Of a DNA stretch of 64,000 nt, positions 16,178-25,386 are shown in pieces. The notes under the pieces were generated by a model. That model was not told the origin of the DNA. It saw only the letters and a program-made list of their open reading frames with translations, and did no database searches. Source of the DNA: Streptomyces sp. WMMC940 (GTDB lineage: Bacteria; Actinomycetota; Actinomycetes; Streptomycetales; Streptomycetaceae); the NCBI RefSeq assembly GCF_027460265.1, contig NZ_JAPZBC010000001.1, positions 2,693,501-2,757,500 of the forward strand, in the 5' to 3' direction. The position numbers and the translations under genes were made by a program. Position 1 is the stretch's first letter. Every line of letters starts with the position of its first letter.

Positions 16178-17281
16178 TCAGCCATGGCTCGCCGGCCCCC
16201 TTCGGGCCACACCGTGCCAGATGGCGATGGCCTCGCCCCGGCTGCCGGCGTTGAGCTTGGCGAAGATGCGGTTGATGTGGTTCTTGACGGTCTTCTGGCT
16301 GATGAAGCAGGTGGCGGCGATCTGCTGATTCGTCATGCCCGACGCGATCAGATCCATCACTTCCACCTCCCGTTGGCTCAGCTCGGTCAGCAACCCCCCG
16401 GAGCCCGGCCCCGGGGCGGCCCCGGAGGGGGCCGACCCTGCAGAAGAATGTGCCACATTCGCTTGCGAAAGCGAATAGGGTCCATCGAATTGTTGCGACA
16501 TGGAACTACGTGCAACTGAGCCAACCTGCTGATTTGTTGATGATGTGTAGACAGATAACCGGCTCGTGTCGTGTGCGGTTGCAGACGTTTGGGGCTGGTG
16601 CCCCGGGTCGCCGAACGCCGTGCCCAGACCGTCCGGCAGGGGTGAGGCCGGCTGCTCCGGGGGCCCGGCGGTGTCACGCACCGCCGCGAGCAGGGCGCTG
16701 GAGGCCGAGGACGTGAACGAGGCCCGGCCCTCCTTGATGTCGCGGACCGCGGCGACGAGCTGGTCCGCCGTGAACTCGCCGTGGACCAGATAGCCGCCCG
16801 CGCCGCGGCGCAGGGCCTCGTGCACGATCTCGCTCTCGCGGCTGTAGGTCATCATCAGCACCGGCGCGAGGCGGACCAGGTGAGGAAGGGCGGAGATGCC
16901 GTCGACGACGGGCATGCGCACGTCGAGCAGAACGACGTCCGGCCGGTGCTGGACGGCCGCGTCGTAGGCCTGGCGTCCGTCGGCGGCCTCCGCGACGACA
17001 TGGATGTCCCGGCGGCCCTGGAGCAGCACGGTCAGGCCGGCTCGTACGACCGGGTTGTCGTCGGCGACGACCACCCGGAGCGTCGGGGCTGAGGCGACGG
17101 GGGCGGGCAGGCCCGGGTAGTCATCGGACGCCGCCTCCGCCGGTCCGTGGGGAGCGGGGAAGGCGGACGGTCCGGAGGAATGGTCGGAGGTGAGCGGTGT
17201 GGCATGCGAGGACGTGTGCTGCGACATGTGCGGTTGCCGTGTCCACTGCTGCCCCGATGTACGGGAGATGTCGTCCGGCAT
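16178..17281 (-). CDS. NarL/LuxR-type response regulator with unusually long linker
   Basis: 367 residues, against about 220 for most NarL regulators. A receiver domain lies at about 67-185 (VVVADDNPVVRAGL, VVLLDVRMPVVDGI with the phosphoacceptor Asp). The C-terminal HTH is at about 300-360 (LSQREVEVMDLIASGMTNQQ, KTVKNHINRIFAKL). It has a 66-residue Ser/His/Pro-rich N-terminal extension and an about 110-residue Ser/Gln-rich linker. GAGGAGG eight bases before the ATG fixes the start. It follows the histidine kinase gene at the end of the main tad operon. It is the prime candidate to bind the GGGCCC elements (inference). Confidence 0.88.
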   Translation of the reverse strand: MPDDISRTSGQQWTRQPHMSQHTSSHATPLTSDHSSGPSAFPAPHGPAEAASDDYPGLPAPVASAPTLRVVVADDNPVVRAGLTVLLQGRRDIHVVAEAADGRQAYDAAVQHRPDVVLLDVRMPVVDGISALPHLVRLAPVLMMTYSRESEIVHEALRRGAGGYLVHGEFTADQLVAAVRDIKEGRASFTSSASSALLAAVRDTAGPPEQPASPLPDGLGTAFGDPGHQPQTSATAHDTSRLSVYTSSTNQQVGSVARSSMSQQFDGPYSLSQANVAHSSAGSAPSGAAPGPGSGGLLTELSQREVEVMDLIASGMTNQQIAATCFISQKTVKNHINRIFAKLNAGSRGEAIAIWHGVARRGPASHG

Positions 17282-17379
17282 GGTTGCGGCCTCCTCTCGG
17301 AGTGGGACGGTTGTCAGGGAAGGTCGGGCGCTCGGAACGGGGACGGTCGGCCGGTCGGCCGACGGATCGCGAACGCCGC

Positions 17380-18801
17380 TCAGTTCAGGAGCGGAGCCGC
17401 CCGCTGCTGTCTCGGAAGCCCGCCCAGTGGCGCCGGGGCGATGGCCGTCAGCGGAAGTTCGAGCCGTACCTCCGTCCCCCGTACGTGGCGTCCGCGCCCG
17501 ATGCGGATACGGGCCCCGATGGACGCGGCGCGCTCGACCATGCCGACGAGGCCGAAGTGGCCCGCGCGGCGGAGGTCGTCGAGTGTCGTACCCGGCGGCA
17601 GCCCCCTGCCGTCGTCGTAGACGCTGACGCGCAGGACGTCGCCCACCACGCCGGCCGAGACGTCGAGGTACGTGGGCTGCCCGTGGCGGTGGGCGTTCTC
17701 CATGGCCTCCGAGGCGATGGTGAGCGCCTGGCGGGCGACGATCTGGGGCACGGCAGGTACGGGCGTCGGGCCGAGTCGGCGGAAGCGGGCCTCTACCTCG
17801 TGCCGCCGGGCGAAGTCCTCGGTGCGGGAGCTGAGTTCGGACAGTACGTCGACGCCGCCGTCGAGGCCTGACTGGCGCCGGAGGTCCGAGAGCAGCTCGC
17901 GGGACTCGGCGGCGGCCCGGCGCGCCGAGCGGGCGACGAGTTCCGCCTGGTGCTTGACGGTGAGCGGGTCCATGCGGTCCGCGGATCCGGCCAGGCCGTC
18001 CGCGGCCAGGGCCAGCCCGTGGAGTGTCTTGGCCACCGAGTCGTGCATCTCCCGTGCGAGGCGGGCGCGCTCCCCCTCCACCGCCTCGTTGACGGCGAGA
18101 CGGGCGCGGGCCTCGGTGAGGGCCTGGGTGGCGGCGCCGAAGCCGAGCATCAGGTTCCGCAGGGTGCTCCCGACCGCTCCCGCGATGACGCACAGCCCGG
18201 GCAGCAGCAGATCGCCGAGCCCGGCGCTCACGTCCGGGTTGACGGCGAACGCGCCGCCGATGATGAGCGACTGGAGCACGGCGAAGACCGCCGCCCCGCG
18301 CCAGCCGTAGACCAGCCCGGCGAGCAGCGGGGTGCAGAGGGTGACGTACGCGAGGATCGACTCGGGTGAGGCGGTGGCCAGAAGCAACGCGCCGAACAAC
18401 GAGTCGACCGCGAGGAGCGCGGGATGGCGGAGCAGGAACGGCCCGAAGCGTTCCCAGTCCCGCAGGGGGATGTACGACACCATGAAGGTCACGATCACGG
18501 CCGAGCCGACGAGCCACGTGCCGAGACCCGACCGGGTGTTGTCCAGGGCGAACGGCGTGGCCAGCGCGATCGTCGCCAGGCGGAAGCCGAAGACCTGACG
18601 GCAGAGGGCCTGGAGGGCGTTGACCTGGATGGGCAGCGACGGCACGTGCCGGGACGCCGCGGCGGCGGCCTGCGCCGGCGCTCCCCCGCCGATTCCGCCC
18701 CGGATCTCGCCGGCGGCCGGGCCGCGCGGGCCGTCGCCGGTCCCGCCGCGGGATCCTCCGGTGCTGCCGCCTCTTCCTGGGACGGGGATCCTCAGGCCCA
18801 T
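17380..18801 (-). CDS. Membrane sensor histidine kinase (HisKA_3)
   Basis: About 473 residues from ATG 18801, chosen because GGAGG lies eight bases upstream; a GTG three codons earlier is too close. A Gly-rich N-terminus is followed by about six membrane helices (residues 55-215). The dimerisation box is ERARLAREMHDSVAKTLHGL with the phosphorylated His, and the ATPase has VYDDGRGLPPG and GHFGLVGMVERA. It is the cognate partner of the response regulator 98 bp downstream. The signal is unknown; the short loops suggest a membrane-internal or envelope stimulus. Confidence 0.88.
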   Translation of the reverse strand: MGLRIPVPGRGGSTGGSRGGTGDGPRGPAAGEIRGGIGGGAPAQAAAAASRHVPSLPIQVNALQALCRQVFGFRLATIALATPFALDNTRSGLGTWLVGSAVIVTFMVSYIPLRDWERFGPFLLRHPALLAVDSLFGALLLATASPESILAYVTLCTPLLAGLVYGWRGAAVFAVLQSLIIGGAFAVNPDVSAGLGDLLLPGLCVIAGAVGSTLRNLMLGFGAATQALTEARARLAVNEAVEGERARLAREMHDSVAKTLHGLALAADGLAGSADRMDPLTVKHQAELVARSARRAAAESRELLSDLRRQSGLDGGVDVLSELSSRTEDFARRHEVEARFRRLGPTPVPAVPQIVARQALTIASEAMENAHRHGQPTYLDVSAGVVGDVLRVSVYDDGRGLPPGTTLDDLRRAGHFGLVGMVERAASIGARIRIGRGRHVRGTEVRLELPLTAIAPAPLGGLPRQQRAAPLLN

Positions 18802-18882
18802 GTGGGTCACCTCCTGTTCCGGTCGCTCGCGCCGTCGTGCCGGTGGTGCTCTGCCGGTGCGGTCTCGCCGTCGTGCTCGTGC

Positions 18883-18952
<70 letters not shown>

Positions 18953-19038
18953 CTCTGCTCGTTCTCGTGCTCGTGCTCGTGCCACCGGTACGTTTCCGGG
19001 CCCCGGTGTCCAGCCGGACCCCCGTCTCGCAGGCCCGC

Positions 19039-19929
19039 TCAGGTGCCGCTCAGGATGTCGGCGAAGTCGACGCCGGACCCGTAGTAGAAGCTCATGACGA
19101 TGAGGATCATGGTCGCGGGGAGCATGACCATCGTGACCACGAGCGTCGTCTTGGGGACGGCCTTGGCGGCGGAGCGCCTGGCGTTCTGCGCGTCCGTCCG
19201 CCGCATGTCCGTCGCGATCTGGATGAGCGTGTCGACGATGGGGGCGCCGAGCTCCTCTCCCTGCTGGAGCGCGGTGACGAACATCGACACCTGCTCGGAC
19301 GAGTTCCGCTTGCGCAGTTGCTCGAACGCGTCGCGCCGGCTGACGCCCATGTCCATCTGGCGCAGGGTGATCCGCAGCTCGTCGGCCCACGGGCCCTTGT
19401 ACTTCTCGGCGACCCGCTCCAGCGCCTGCCGGAAGCCGAGTCCCGCGGACACGACGACGGCGAGCACGTCGAGGAAGTCGGGCAGGGTGCGTTCGATGTC
19501 GTTGCGGCGGCGGCGGATGGCGGCGCGCAGGACGACATCGGTCCAGACGAGTCCGTACACCAGCGCGATCAGACCGATGACCGCCTGCCCGCGCAGGACG
19601 AGGGAGAAGGCGGCGGCCGCGCCGAGCATGCCGTAGACGGCGCGTCGGGCGGCGTAGCGGTCGACGGTCATGCCGCCGGGATTTCCCGCCATGTCGAGCC
19701 TGCGGCGCAGGGCGTCGACGCGCTTCGGCCCCATCATGGAGAGCACGGTCGGGGCGAAGCGCATGCCCATGCGGTCGATCCCGGAGCCGACCGCGGTGGT
19801 GCGGGTCGCACCGACTTCGAGTGCCACCGCGAGGTCGCCGGGCAGTTTGGCGTCGGCCCGGTACATCCGGATGCCGTGGAAGGCCCCGTACACCGCGAGG
19901 CCGAAGACGGCCGCCAGCAGAAGTCCCAT
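19039..19929 (-). CDS. tadC: TadC-like membrane platform protein (T2SSF domain)
   Basis: 296 residues. It has a first helix (GLLLAAVFGLAVYGAF), two helices at about 110-150, the cytosolic T2SSF domain (TLPDFLDVLAVVVSAGLGFR, LRQMDMGVSRRDAFEQLRKR) and C-terminal helices (TTLVVTMVMLPATMILIVMS). With TadB it forms the inner-membrane platform on which the ATPase TadA drives pilus assembly. It is 31 bp downstream of tadB in the same operon. Confidence 0.88.
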   Translation of the reverse strand: MGLLLAAVFGLAVYGAFHGIRMYRADAKLPGDLAVALEVGATRTTAVGSGIDRMGMRFAPTVLSMMGPKRVDALRRRLDMAGNPGGMTVDRYAARRAVYGMLGAAAAFSLVLRGQAVIGLIALVYGLVWTDVVLRAAIRRRRNDIERTLPDFLDVLAVVVSAGLGFRQALERVAEKYKGPWADELRITLRQMDMGVSRRDAFEQLRKRNSSEQVSMFVTALQQGEELGAPIVDTLIQIATDMRRTDAQNARRSAAKAVPKTTLVVTMVMLPATMILIVMSFYYGSGVDFADILSGT

Positions 19930-19960
19930 GGCTAGTCCCCCTGTTCCCTTCGTCCGTTCC

Positions 19961-20902
19961 TCAGACCCGGATCCGGGACATACGGCGGATGAGGAAGAAG
20001 CCGACGGCGTACATGCCGAAGGCGATGACGACGGCGAACTGGCCGACGACCGAGGCGGTCATCTTGTCCAGAGCGCCCGGACGTATGGCGTTGATCATCA
20101 GTAGGAAGCTGAGTCCGAGGAGGGGAACGGCGAGCGCGGTCACCTTCACCTGCGAGAGCAGGGTCGTGACTTCGCGCCGGGTCTCCTTTCGCTCCTCCAG
20201 CGTCTCGGTCAGGTTGCGCAGCGAGCTGACGACCTGGCCGCCCGCACGGTTGGAGAGGACGAGGGTCGTGACGAGGACGACCAGTTCGCGGGAGGGCAGT
20301 CGCTCGGCGAGCTCGCCCAGCGCGTCGTCCAGGGAGTGGCCCACGGCGAGCTGGTCGGCGACACGCATGAGCTCCTCGCCGGCCGGGTCGTCCAGCTCCT
20401 CGGCGGCCATGGCGAGCGCGGTGCGCATCGCGAGTCCGGCCTGGGTGGCGTTGGCGAGGACGCGGGTGAACTCCGGGAGCTGGTTGATGAACGCCTCGGT
20501 CCGCTTGGCGCGCTGCCAGTTGAGGAAGGCGTTGGCACCCCAGAGGCCGATGACGGCGGCCAGGATGCCGAAGAACGGTGCGAAGACGGCCCCGATGGTG
20601 AAGTAGACGGCGAGCAGGGCGCCGATCACGTAGACGACGTACTCGCCCGGGGTGAGGTCCAGGCCGGTCGTGGCGATCTTGTGCTCGATCCGCTTGCCGA
20701 GTGCGGTGCCGCGCAGCCGCCGGTCCACCCCGCGGAAGCGGCGCCGCCGGCCCGCGGGAAGGGCGATCTGCCCGGTCTGGGACATCCGGTCGACGAGCGC
20801 CTGGCGCTGGGCCCTGCCCGCGGAGTAGACGTGCACGCCGATGACGCCGAGAACGCACGCGAGCAGGGTGACGCCGATCGTCAGGAGCGGGAGATTAGCC
20901 AC
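19961..20902 (-). CDS. tadB: TadB-like membrane platform protein (T2SSF domain)
   Basis: 313 residues. It has an N-terminal helix, a basic segment (GRRRRFRGVDRRLRG), two helices, the T2SSF domain (LPEFTRVLANATQAGLAMRT, LVLSNRAGGQVVSSLRNLTE) and two final helices. It is the partner of TadC in the Tad export platform. Its start is 66 bp after the tadA stop codon. Confidence 0.88.
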   Translation of the reverse strand: MANLPLLTIGVTLLACVLGVIGVHVYSAGRAQRQALVDRMSQTGQIALPAGRRRRFRGVDRRLRGTALGKRIEHKIATTGLDLTPGEYVVYVIGALLAVYFTIGAVFAPFFGILAAVIGLWGANAFLNWQRAKRTEAFINQLPEFTRVLANATQAGLAMRTALAMAAEELDDPAGEELMRVADQLAVGHSLDDALGELAERLPSRELVVLVTTLVLSNRAGGQVVSSLRNLTETLEERKETRREVTTLLSQVKVTALAVPLLGLSFLLMINAIRPGALDKMTASVVGQFAVVIAFGMYAVGFFLIRRMSRIRV

Positions 20903-20968
20903 GGGCTGAACCTTCTGTCGCGGTCGGGGACGGCGCAGGGCTCGGGGGACGCGTGAGGCTCGGGGAAC

Positions 20969-22309
20969 TCATGCCACCGCCCTGCGCAGTGTGAGCTGGT
21001 CCTCCGAGTCGGCGACGCCGAAGGCCGGCGGGATCGGTTCGTTCTTCATGTAGAGCCGCTCGGCGACCCGGCGCGGCAGCGGCAGGTACTCGAAGGAACC
21101 GTGGATCAGACCGTCGGCGGACATCGGCTGGGCGTTGAACCGGCAGACCGAGACGATGCGGTACTCCTCCCTGCCGTGGGAGTCCAGGACGGCGATCTCG
21201 GTGATCCTGCGGGAGCCGTCGGCGTGCCGGGTGAGCTGGACGATCACGTCGACCGCACTGTTGATCTGGTCCTTGATCGCCACGAACGGGATCTCGATCT
21301 CGGACATGGAGCCCAGGGTCTGCAGCCGCATCAGCGCGTCCTCCGCGCTGTTGGCGTGGACGGTGGCGAGGGAGCCGTCGTGACCCGTCGACATTGCCTG
21401 GAGCATGTCAAGCGTTTCGCCGCCTCGGACCTCACCGACGATGATGCGGTCGGGGCGCATGCGCAGCGAGTTGCGGACCAGGTCGCGGATGGTGATCCGC
21501 CCCTTGCCCTCGACGTTCGGAGGCCGGCTCTCCAGCGTGATCACATGGTTCTGCTGCAGCTGGAGTTCCGCCGAGTCCTCGATGGTGACGATGCGCTCCC
21601 CGTCGGGGATGAGCCCCGACAGCGCGTTGAGCAGCGTGGTCTTGCCCGTGCCGGTCGCCCCGGAGACGATCACGTTGAACTTCGCCCGGACGAGGCCCGA
21701 CAGCAGCATCGTCATCTGGTCGTCGAGGGAACCGAGCTCGATCATCTCGCGGAGAGTGAACGCACGGGGGAAGCGCCGGATGGTGAGGATCGGGCCGCTG
21801 AGGGAGAGCGGCGGGATGATCACGTTGACGCGCTCCCCGCTGGGCAGCCGGGCGTCCACCATCGGATTGGCCTCGTCCACACGGCGGTTGACGGTCGAGA
21901 CGATGCGCTCGATGGTCTGCATGAGCTGTTCGTTCGAGCTGAACCGCATGGGCAGCAGCTCCAGCCGGCCGCGGCGCTCGACGAACACCTGCTCGGGTCC
22001 GTTCACCATGATCTCGCTGATGGAGGCGTCCTCCAGCAGGGGCTCAAGGATGCCGAGGCCGAGGGCTTCGTCCACGACCCGGCGGATCAGCTGCGAGCGC
22101 TCGACCGAGGACAGCACCGGCCCCTCGCGGCTGATGATGTGGCCCAGCACGCGCTCCAGCCGCGCGCGCCGCTCGGCGGCCTGCAGCGTGGACATCTCCG
22201 CGAGGTCGATCTCCTCCAGGAGCTTGGCGCGGTAGATCCCGACGAGCTGGCTGTCCGCCCCGTGCCCGGGGCTCGGTTCGGGATTGTTCATGCGCGCCCG
22301 GAGGCTCAT
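20969..22309 (-). CDS. tadA: TadA/CpaF secretion ATPase
   Basis: 446 residues. The start ATG 22309 has GAAGGAG ten bases upstream. N-terminal domain: LLEDASISEIMVNGPEQVFV. ATPase core: Walker A GATGTGKTT, Asp box TIEDSAELQL, Walker B RIIVGEVRGGE, His box GHDGSLATVHANS. It is the hexameric cytosolic motor of Tad pilus assembly. The full motif set indicates an active enzyme. Confidence 0.93.
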   Translation of the reverse strand: MSLRARMNNPEPSPGHGADSQLVGIYRAKLLEEIDLAEMSTLQAAERRARLERVLGHIISREGPVLSSVERSQLIRRVVDEALGLGILEPLLEDASISEIMVNGPEQVFVERRGRLELLPMRFSSNEQLMQTIERIVSTVNRRVDEANPMVDARLPSGERVNVIIPPLSLSGPILTIRRFPRAFTLREMIELGSLDDQMTMLLSGLVRAKFNVIVSGATGTGKTTLLNALSGLIPDGERIVTIEDSAELQLQQNHVITLESRPPNVEGKGRITIRDLVRNSLRMRPDRIIVGEVRGGETLDMLQAMSTGHDGSLATVHANSAEDALMRLQTLGSMSEIEIPFVAIKDQINSAVDVIVQLTRHADGSRRITEIAVLDSHGREEYRIVSVCRFNAQPMSADGLIHGSFEYLPLPRRVAERLYMKNEPIPPAFGVADSEDQLTLRRAVA

Positions 22310-22374
22310 GGGTGCTCGACTCCTTCGAGGGGTTGACCGGACCGGCGTGCCCGGTGGCGCCGGAGGGCGATGGG

Positions 22375-22761
22375 TCAGCGGTCGGTGACGGGCATGGTCG
22401 CGGAACGGGTGGCCCGGTCGAAGTCGAAGACCGGGATGAGGGAGGGGATGTCGACGTGTGCGGTCGCCGTCACTTCGTCGCCGGCCGGGTCGACGACGAT
22501 GTCCGTCCCTTCGGCCAGCCAGTCGCTCATCGCCGCCTTCCCCGCCTGCGCTCCGCTCCCGTTGTCGATCGACGCGGTCCGCGCCGCCGCCCGTGCCGCC
22601 GTCCCCGCCTGCTGGACCGCGTACACGGCGATGCCGAGCTGGATCGCGGCGAGTGCGACCAGCAGCAGGATCGGGATCCAGCCGAGGTACTCGATCGCGG
22701 TCTGACCCCGGTCGCGGCTCCCGCGTGCACCGAACCGCCGCCCATGGGTGTGCTTCCGCAT
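22375..22761 (-). CDS. TadE-like pseudopilin (second)
   Basis: 128 residues. A basic leader (RKHTHGRRFGARGSRDRG) precedes the class III site G|QTAIEYLG and the helix WIPILLLVALAAIQLGIAV. A short extracellular domain of about 70 residues follows. TadE proteins are cut by the Tad prepilin peptidase and form minor parts of the pilus. The start codon is only two bases past the stop of the other tadE gene. Confidence 0.85.
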   Translation of the reverse strand: MRKHTHGRRFGARGSRDRGQTAIEYLGWIPILLLVALAAIQLGIAVYAVQQAGTAARAAARTASIDNGSGAQAGKAAMSDWLAEGTDIVVDPAGDEVTATAHVDIPSLIPVFDFDRATRSATMPVTDR

Positions 22762-22763
22762 GG

Positions 22764-23174
22764 TCAGCCCTCCCACACGGCGGAGGCCCGCCCGGGTGCG
22801 GTGAACGAGAAGTCGATGAAGCCCGGGTAGAGGACCGGGACCACGACGTCGACCTCCACGTCGTACAGGTCTCCACCGCCCGGCGGACAGCTGATCTCGG
22901 CCTCCCAGGAGTCCGGCAGGTTCTTCCGTGCCGCCTGCTCGCACGCCTGGGCCGCTCCCCGGTCCGCCGCCGCGCCCGCCCGGGCGGCCTCGTCCGCCGA
23001 GTTCCCCGCGAGCGAGAACGAGTACCCGACGAGGGCCGCCTGCCAGAGCAGGACCAGCGTCGCCAGGACGATCGGCACCATCCCGGTGAACTCCACCGCG
23101 GTCTGCCCGCGGTCGTCCCCCACCACGTTCCGGCTCCGGTAGGCACGCCTCCGAGGGGCCGGCCCGGTCCCCAT
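22764..23174 (-). CDS. TadE-like pseudopilin (first)
   Basis: 136 residues from ATG 23174, with GGAGG just upstream; an earlier ATG at 23282 is in frame but adds only Arg/Gly-rich sequence. Leader then G|QTAVEFTG, helix MVPIVLATLVLLWQAALVGY and a soluble domain with two cysteines (AQACEQAARK, EISCPPGG). It is the partner of the adjacent TadE-like protein in the pilus. Confidence 0.8.
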   Translation of the reverse strand: MGTGPAPRRRAYRSRNVVGDDRGQTAVEFTGMVPIVLATLVLLWQAALVGYSFSLAGNSADEAARAGAAADRGAAQACEQAARKNLPDSWEAEISCPPGGGDLYDVEVDVVVPVLYPGFIDFSFTAPGRASAVWEG

Positions 23175-23314
23175 GTGCCTCCGGCCCGTCACCCGGCCCC
23201 CGGCGTCCCGCCCACCGGCGCGTCGCCGGCCGGCGGGACGCCCGTCGGTAACCCTCCGGTCCGTACCTGCCACGATGTGCATCGCTTCAACTCGCCCCCT
23301 CGCTCCCCGGCCCC

Positions 23315-24556
23315 TCAGGACCTTCTCCGGATGCCCAGGGCACCCCGGTCGCTCCTCAACTTTCCCTGTTTCTGCGGTGCTTCATTCGCCTTCACGAGTC
23401 CCAGCTCCCCCGCCAGTCCCCACAGCGCCTGCTTGACGGTGGACTTGGCCTCCAGGTCCTGCATCCGGCCGGCGTCCACGAGGGCCTGCAGTTCCTTGAA
23501 GTTGGCGGGGATGACGACCCTGGAGACCCGGGTGGAGGTGATCCGCTCGATGAGCGGGGGCTGTATCTCCGTGTTGCGCACATAGCGGTTGACGACGGTC
23601 ACGGTCTCCTCCGCCTTGCGGATTTGGAGCCGGTCCCAGAGCCTGACCATGCGCTTGGCCGCGCGTACGGCGACCACGTCCGGTGTGGTGACGAGCAGCG
23701 TCGTGTCGGCCATCTCGATCGCCGCCGCGTTGGCGCCGTTCATATGGCTGCCGCAGTCGACGACCACGACCTCGTAGCGGTTTCGCAGGGCGCTGACGAT
23801 CTGGCGCACCGAGCGTTCGGTGACCTCCTCGCCGCGCTCGCCCTCGCCGGGGGCGAGCAGCAGCCCGATCCCGGTCTCGTGGGCGTAGACCGCGTCCTGC
23901 AGTACGCGCGGCGAGATGTCCTGGATACCCGCGAGGTCGACGATCGAGCGCCGGAACTGGACGTCCAGGTACGAGGCGACGTCGCCCGACTGCAGATCGA
24001 GGTCGGCGAGGGCGACGGTCGTCCCGCCGGCCCTGGCGGCCAGGGCGAGCTGGACGGCGGTGAGCGTGGTGCCGACGCCGCCCTTGGCGCCGCTGACCGT
24101 GACGACCGTCCCGCCGGGGCCGGTGAACACATCGCCGCCGGAGCCCAGATGGCGCCGTACGCCGACCGACCACGCGGCCGCCGCCTGCACCCGCTGGACG
24201 AGTTCCTCGTAGGAGAGGGGCAGGCCGACCAGGCCGCGGGCGCCGGAGTCCATCGCGGCCGAGTACAGGCCGGGGCTCGCGTCGGCGGTGACCAGGACGA
24301 CCCCGACCGCGGGGAAGCGCAGGGCCACCTCCCGGATCAGTTCGAGTGCGGGCACCGGACCGATCCGCTCGTGGACCAGGACGACCTCCGGGAGCTCGTC
24401 CACGGACTCCGCGGCGAGCCTCGCCAGGGTGTCGATCAGCGATGTCGAGTCACCGACCGGCCCCGCCGGCTCCGCTTCCGGGAGCTGGCTGAGCAGGGTG
24501 GCGATGGACCGGGCGGCGTCGGCGTCACCGACGGCCGGGAGGATTCTGGTCGTCAT
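23315..24556 (-). CDS. tadZ: TadZ/CpaE-like P-loop ATPase
   Basis: 413 residues. An N-terminal receiver-like domain without a clear phosphoacceptor (about 1-125) precedes a MinD/ParA-type ATPase with a deviant Walker A SGAKGGVGTTLTA and switch VVVDCGSHMNGANAA. TadZ proteins place the Tad machine at a cell site, often a pole. The C-terminus is basic and Gln/Lys rich. It is separated from the cpaB-like gene by only 7 bp. Confidence 0.88.
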   Translation of the reverse strand: MTTRILPAVGDADAARSIATLLSQLPEAEPAGPVGDSTSLIDTLARLAAESVDELPEVVLVHERIGPVPALELIREVALRFPAVGVVLVTADASPGLYSAAMDSGARGLVGLPLSYEELVQRVQAAAAWSVGVRRHLGSGGDVFTGPGGTVVTVSGAKGGVGTTLTAVQLALAARAGGTTVALADLDLQSGDVASYLDVQFRRSIVDLAGIQDISPRVLQDAVYAHETGIGLLLAPGEGERGEEVTERSVRQIVSALRNRYEVVVVDCGSHMNGANAAAIEMADTTLLVTTPDVVAVRAAKRMVRLWDRLQIRKAEETVTVVNRYVRNTEIQPPLIERITSTRVSRVVIPANFKELQALVDAGRMQDLEAKSTVKQALWGLAGELGLVKANEAPQKQGKLRSDRGALGIRRRS

Positions 24557-24563
24557 CCGTCTC

Positions 24564-25274
24564 TCACTTGTCCCCTTCGAGGGTGTAGGTACCCTCCCCC
24601 GGGCGCAGCTGGGTCGAACCGCCGTCCGCGAGCAGCGCCAGCCGCACGTTCACCGCGAACGACTCGGCGTACGCGACGCGCTGGGCGTCCTTGGTGGTCA
24701 GCGCGAAGGTGATCGGGACGGCCTCGCGCAGCGCGCCCCGTCTGTCGTTCTCCTTGGGCTCGAGCGCGGTGAGCCGGCCGACGTCGATGACCCGGGCGTT
24801 GGGGACGATGACGCGGGACTGCGCCTTCGCCCCGCCCTGGTCGTCGCCGGCGAAGGTGGCGTAGATGTTGACGGAGTCGCCGGCCCTGATCTTGCCCGCC
24901 ACGCCCGTGGCGGCATCGATCATGATGGCTATCTCCTGCTCGTCGCGGTCGAGGGCCGGACGCTTGACGAACATGTCGTCCTGGAGCAGCGAGCCCTTCT
25001 TGAGCTGGGTGACGGCCACCTTCCCGTCGACCACCGAGACGTCGGTCACCGCGTTCTCGGAGAGCCAGCGCTTCGGCATGGTGATCTTCTCGAACTGGTT
25101 CGGCTGCAGTGCCTGGTACGGAGCGACGTCGGACTTGACCCGGTACGCGGCGACCTCGGGCCCGACCTTGGAATTCACGTCGCTGATCACCGAGAGCACA
25201 CCGGCGAACGCGCCGAAGGCACACAGGACCGAGAGGAGCAGCAGGATGACGCCGCGGCGTTGGCGCGAATTCAT
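24564..25274 (-). CDS. cpaB: CpaB/RcpC-like SAF-domain protein
   Basis: 236 residues from ATG 25274, with GAGG ten bases upstream. It has one N-terminal helix (GVILLLLSVLCAFGAFAGVL), then a SAF domain (VAPYQALQPNQFEKITMPKR) and a CpaB C-terminal region (KIRAGDSVNIYATFAGDD). CpaB proteins lie outside the membrane and support the pilus channel in Gram-negatives. The role in a Gram-positive is less clear, but the gene is a constant Tad-locus member. Confidence 0.87.
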   Translation of the reverse strand: MNSRQRRGVILLLLSVLCAFGAFAGVLSVISDVNSKVGPEVAAYRVKSDVAPYQALQPNQFEKITMPKRWLSENAVTDVSVVDGKVAVTQLKKGSLLQDDMFVKRPALDRDEQEIAIMIDAATGVAGKIRAGDSVNIYATFAGDDQGGAKAQSRVIVPNARVIDVGRLTALEPKENDRRGALREAVPITFALTTKDAQRVAYAESFAVNVRLALLADGGSTQLRPGEGTYTLEGDK

Positions 25275-25386
25275 GAGCGGGGCGACCTCGATGGAAGACG
25301 TGGGCTGATGAGCGGACTGGTACGTGCGGTGGGGCGCGCATACGGCGGGGCCGCCATCGGTCCGCGCCCACCGCACCGGCGGCGCA

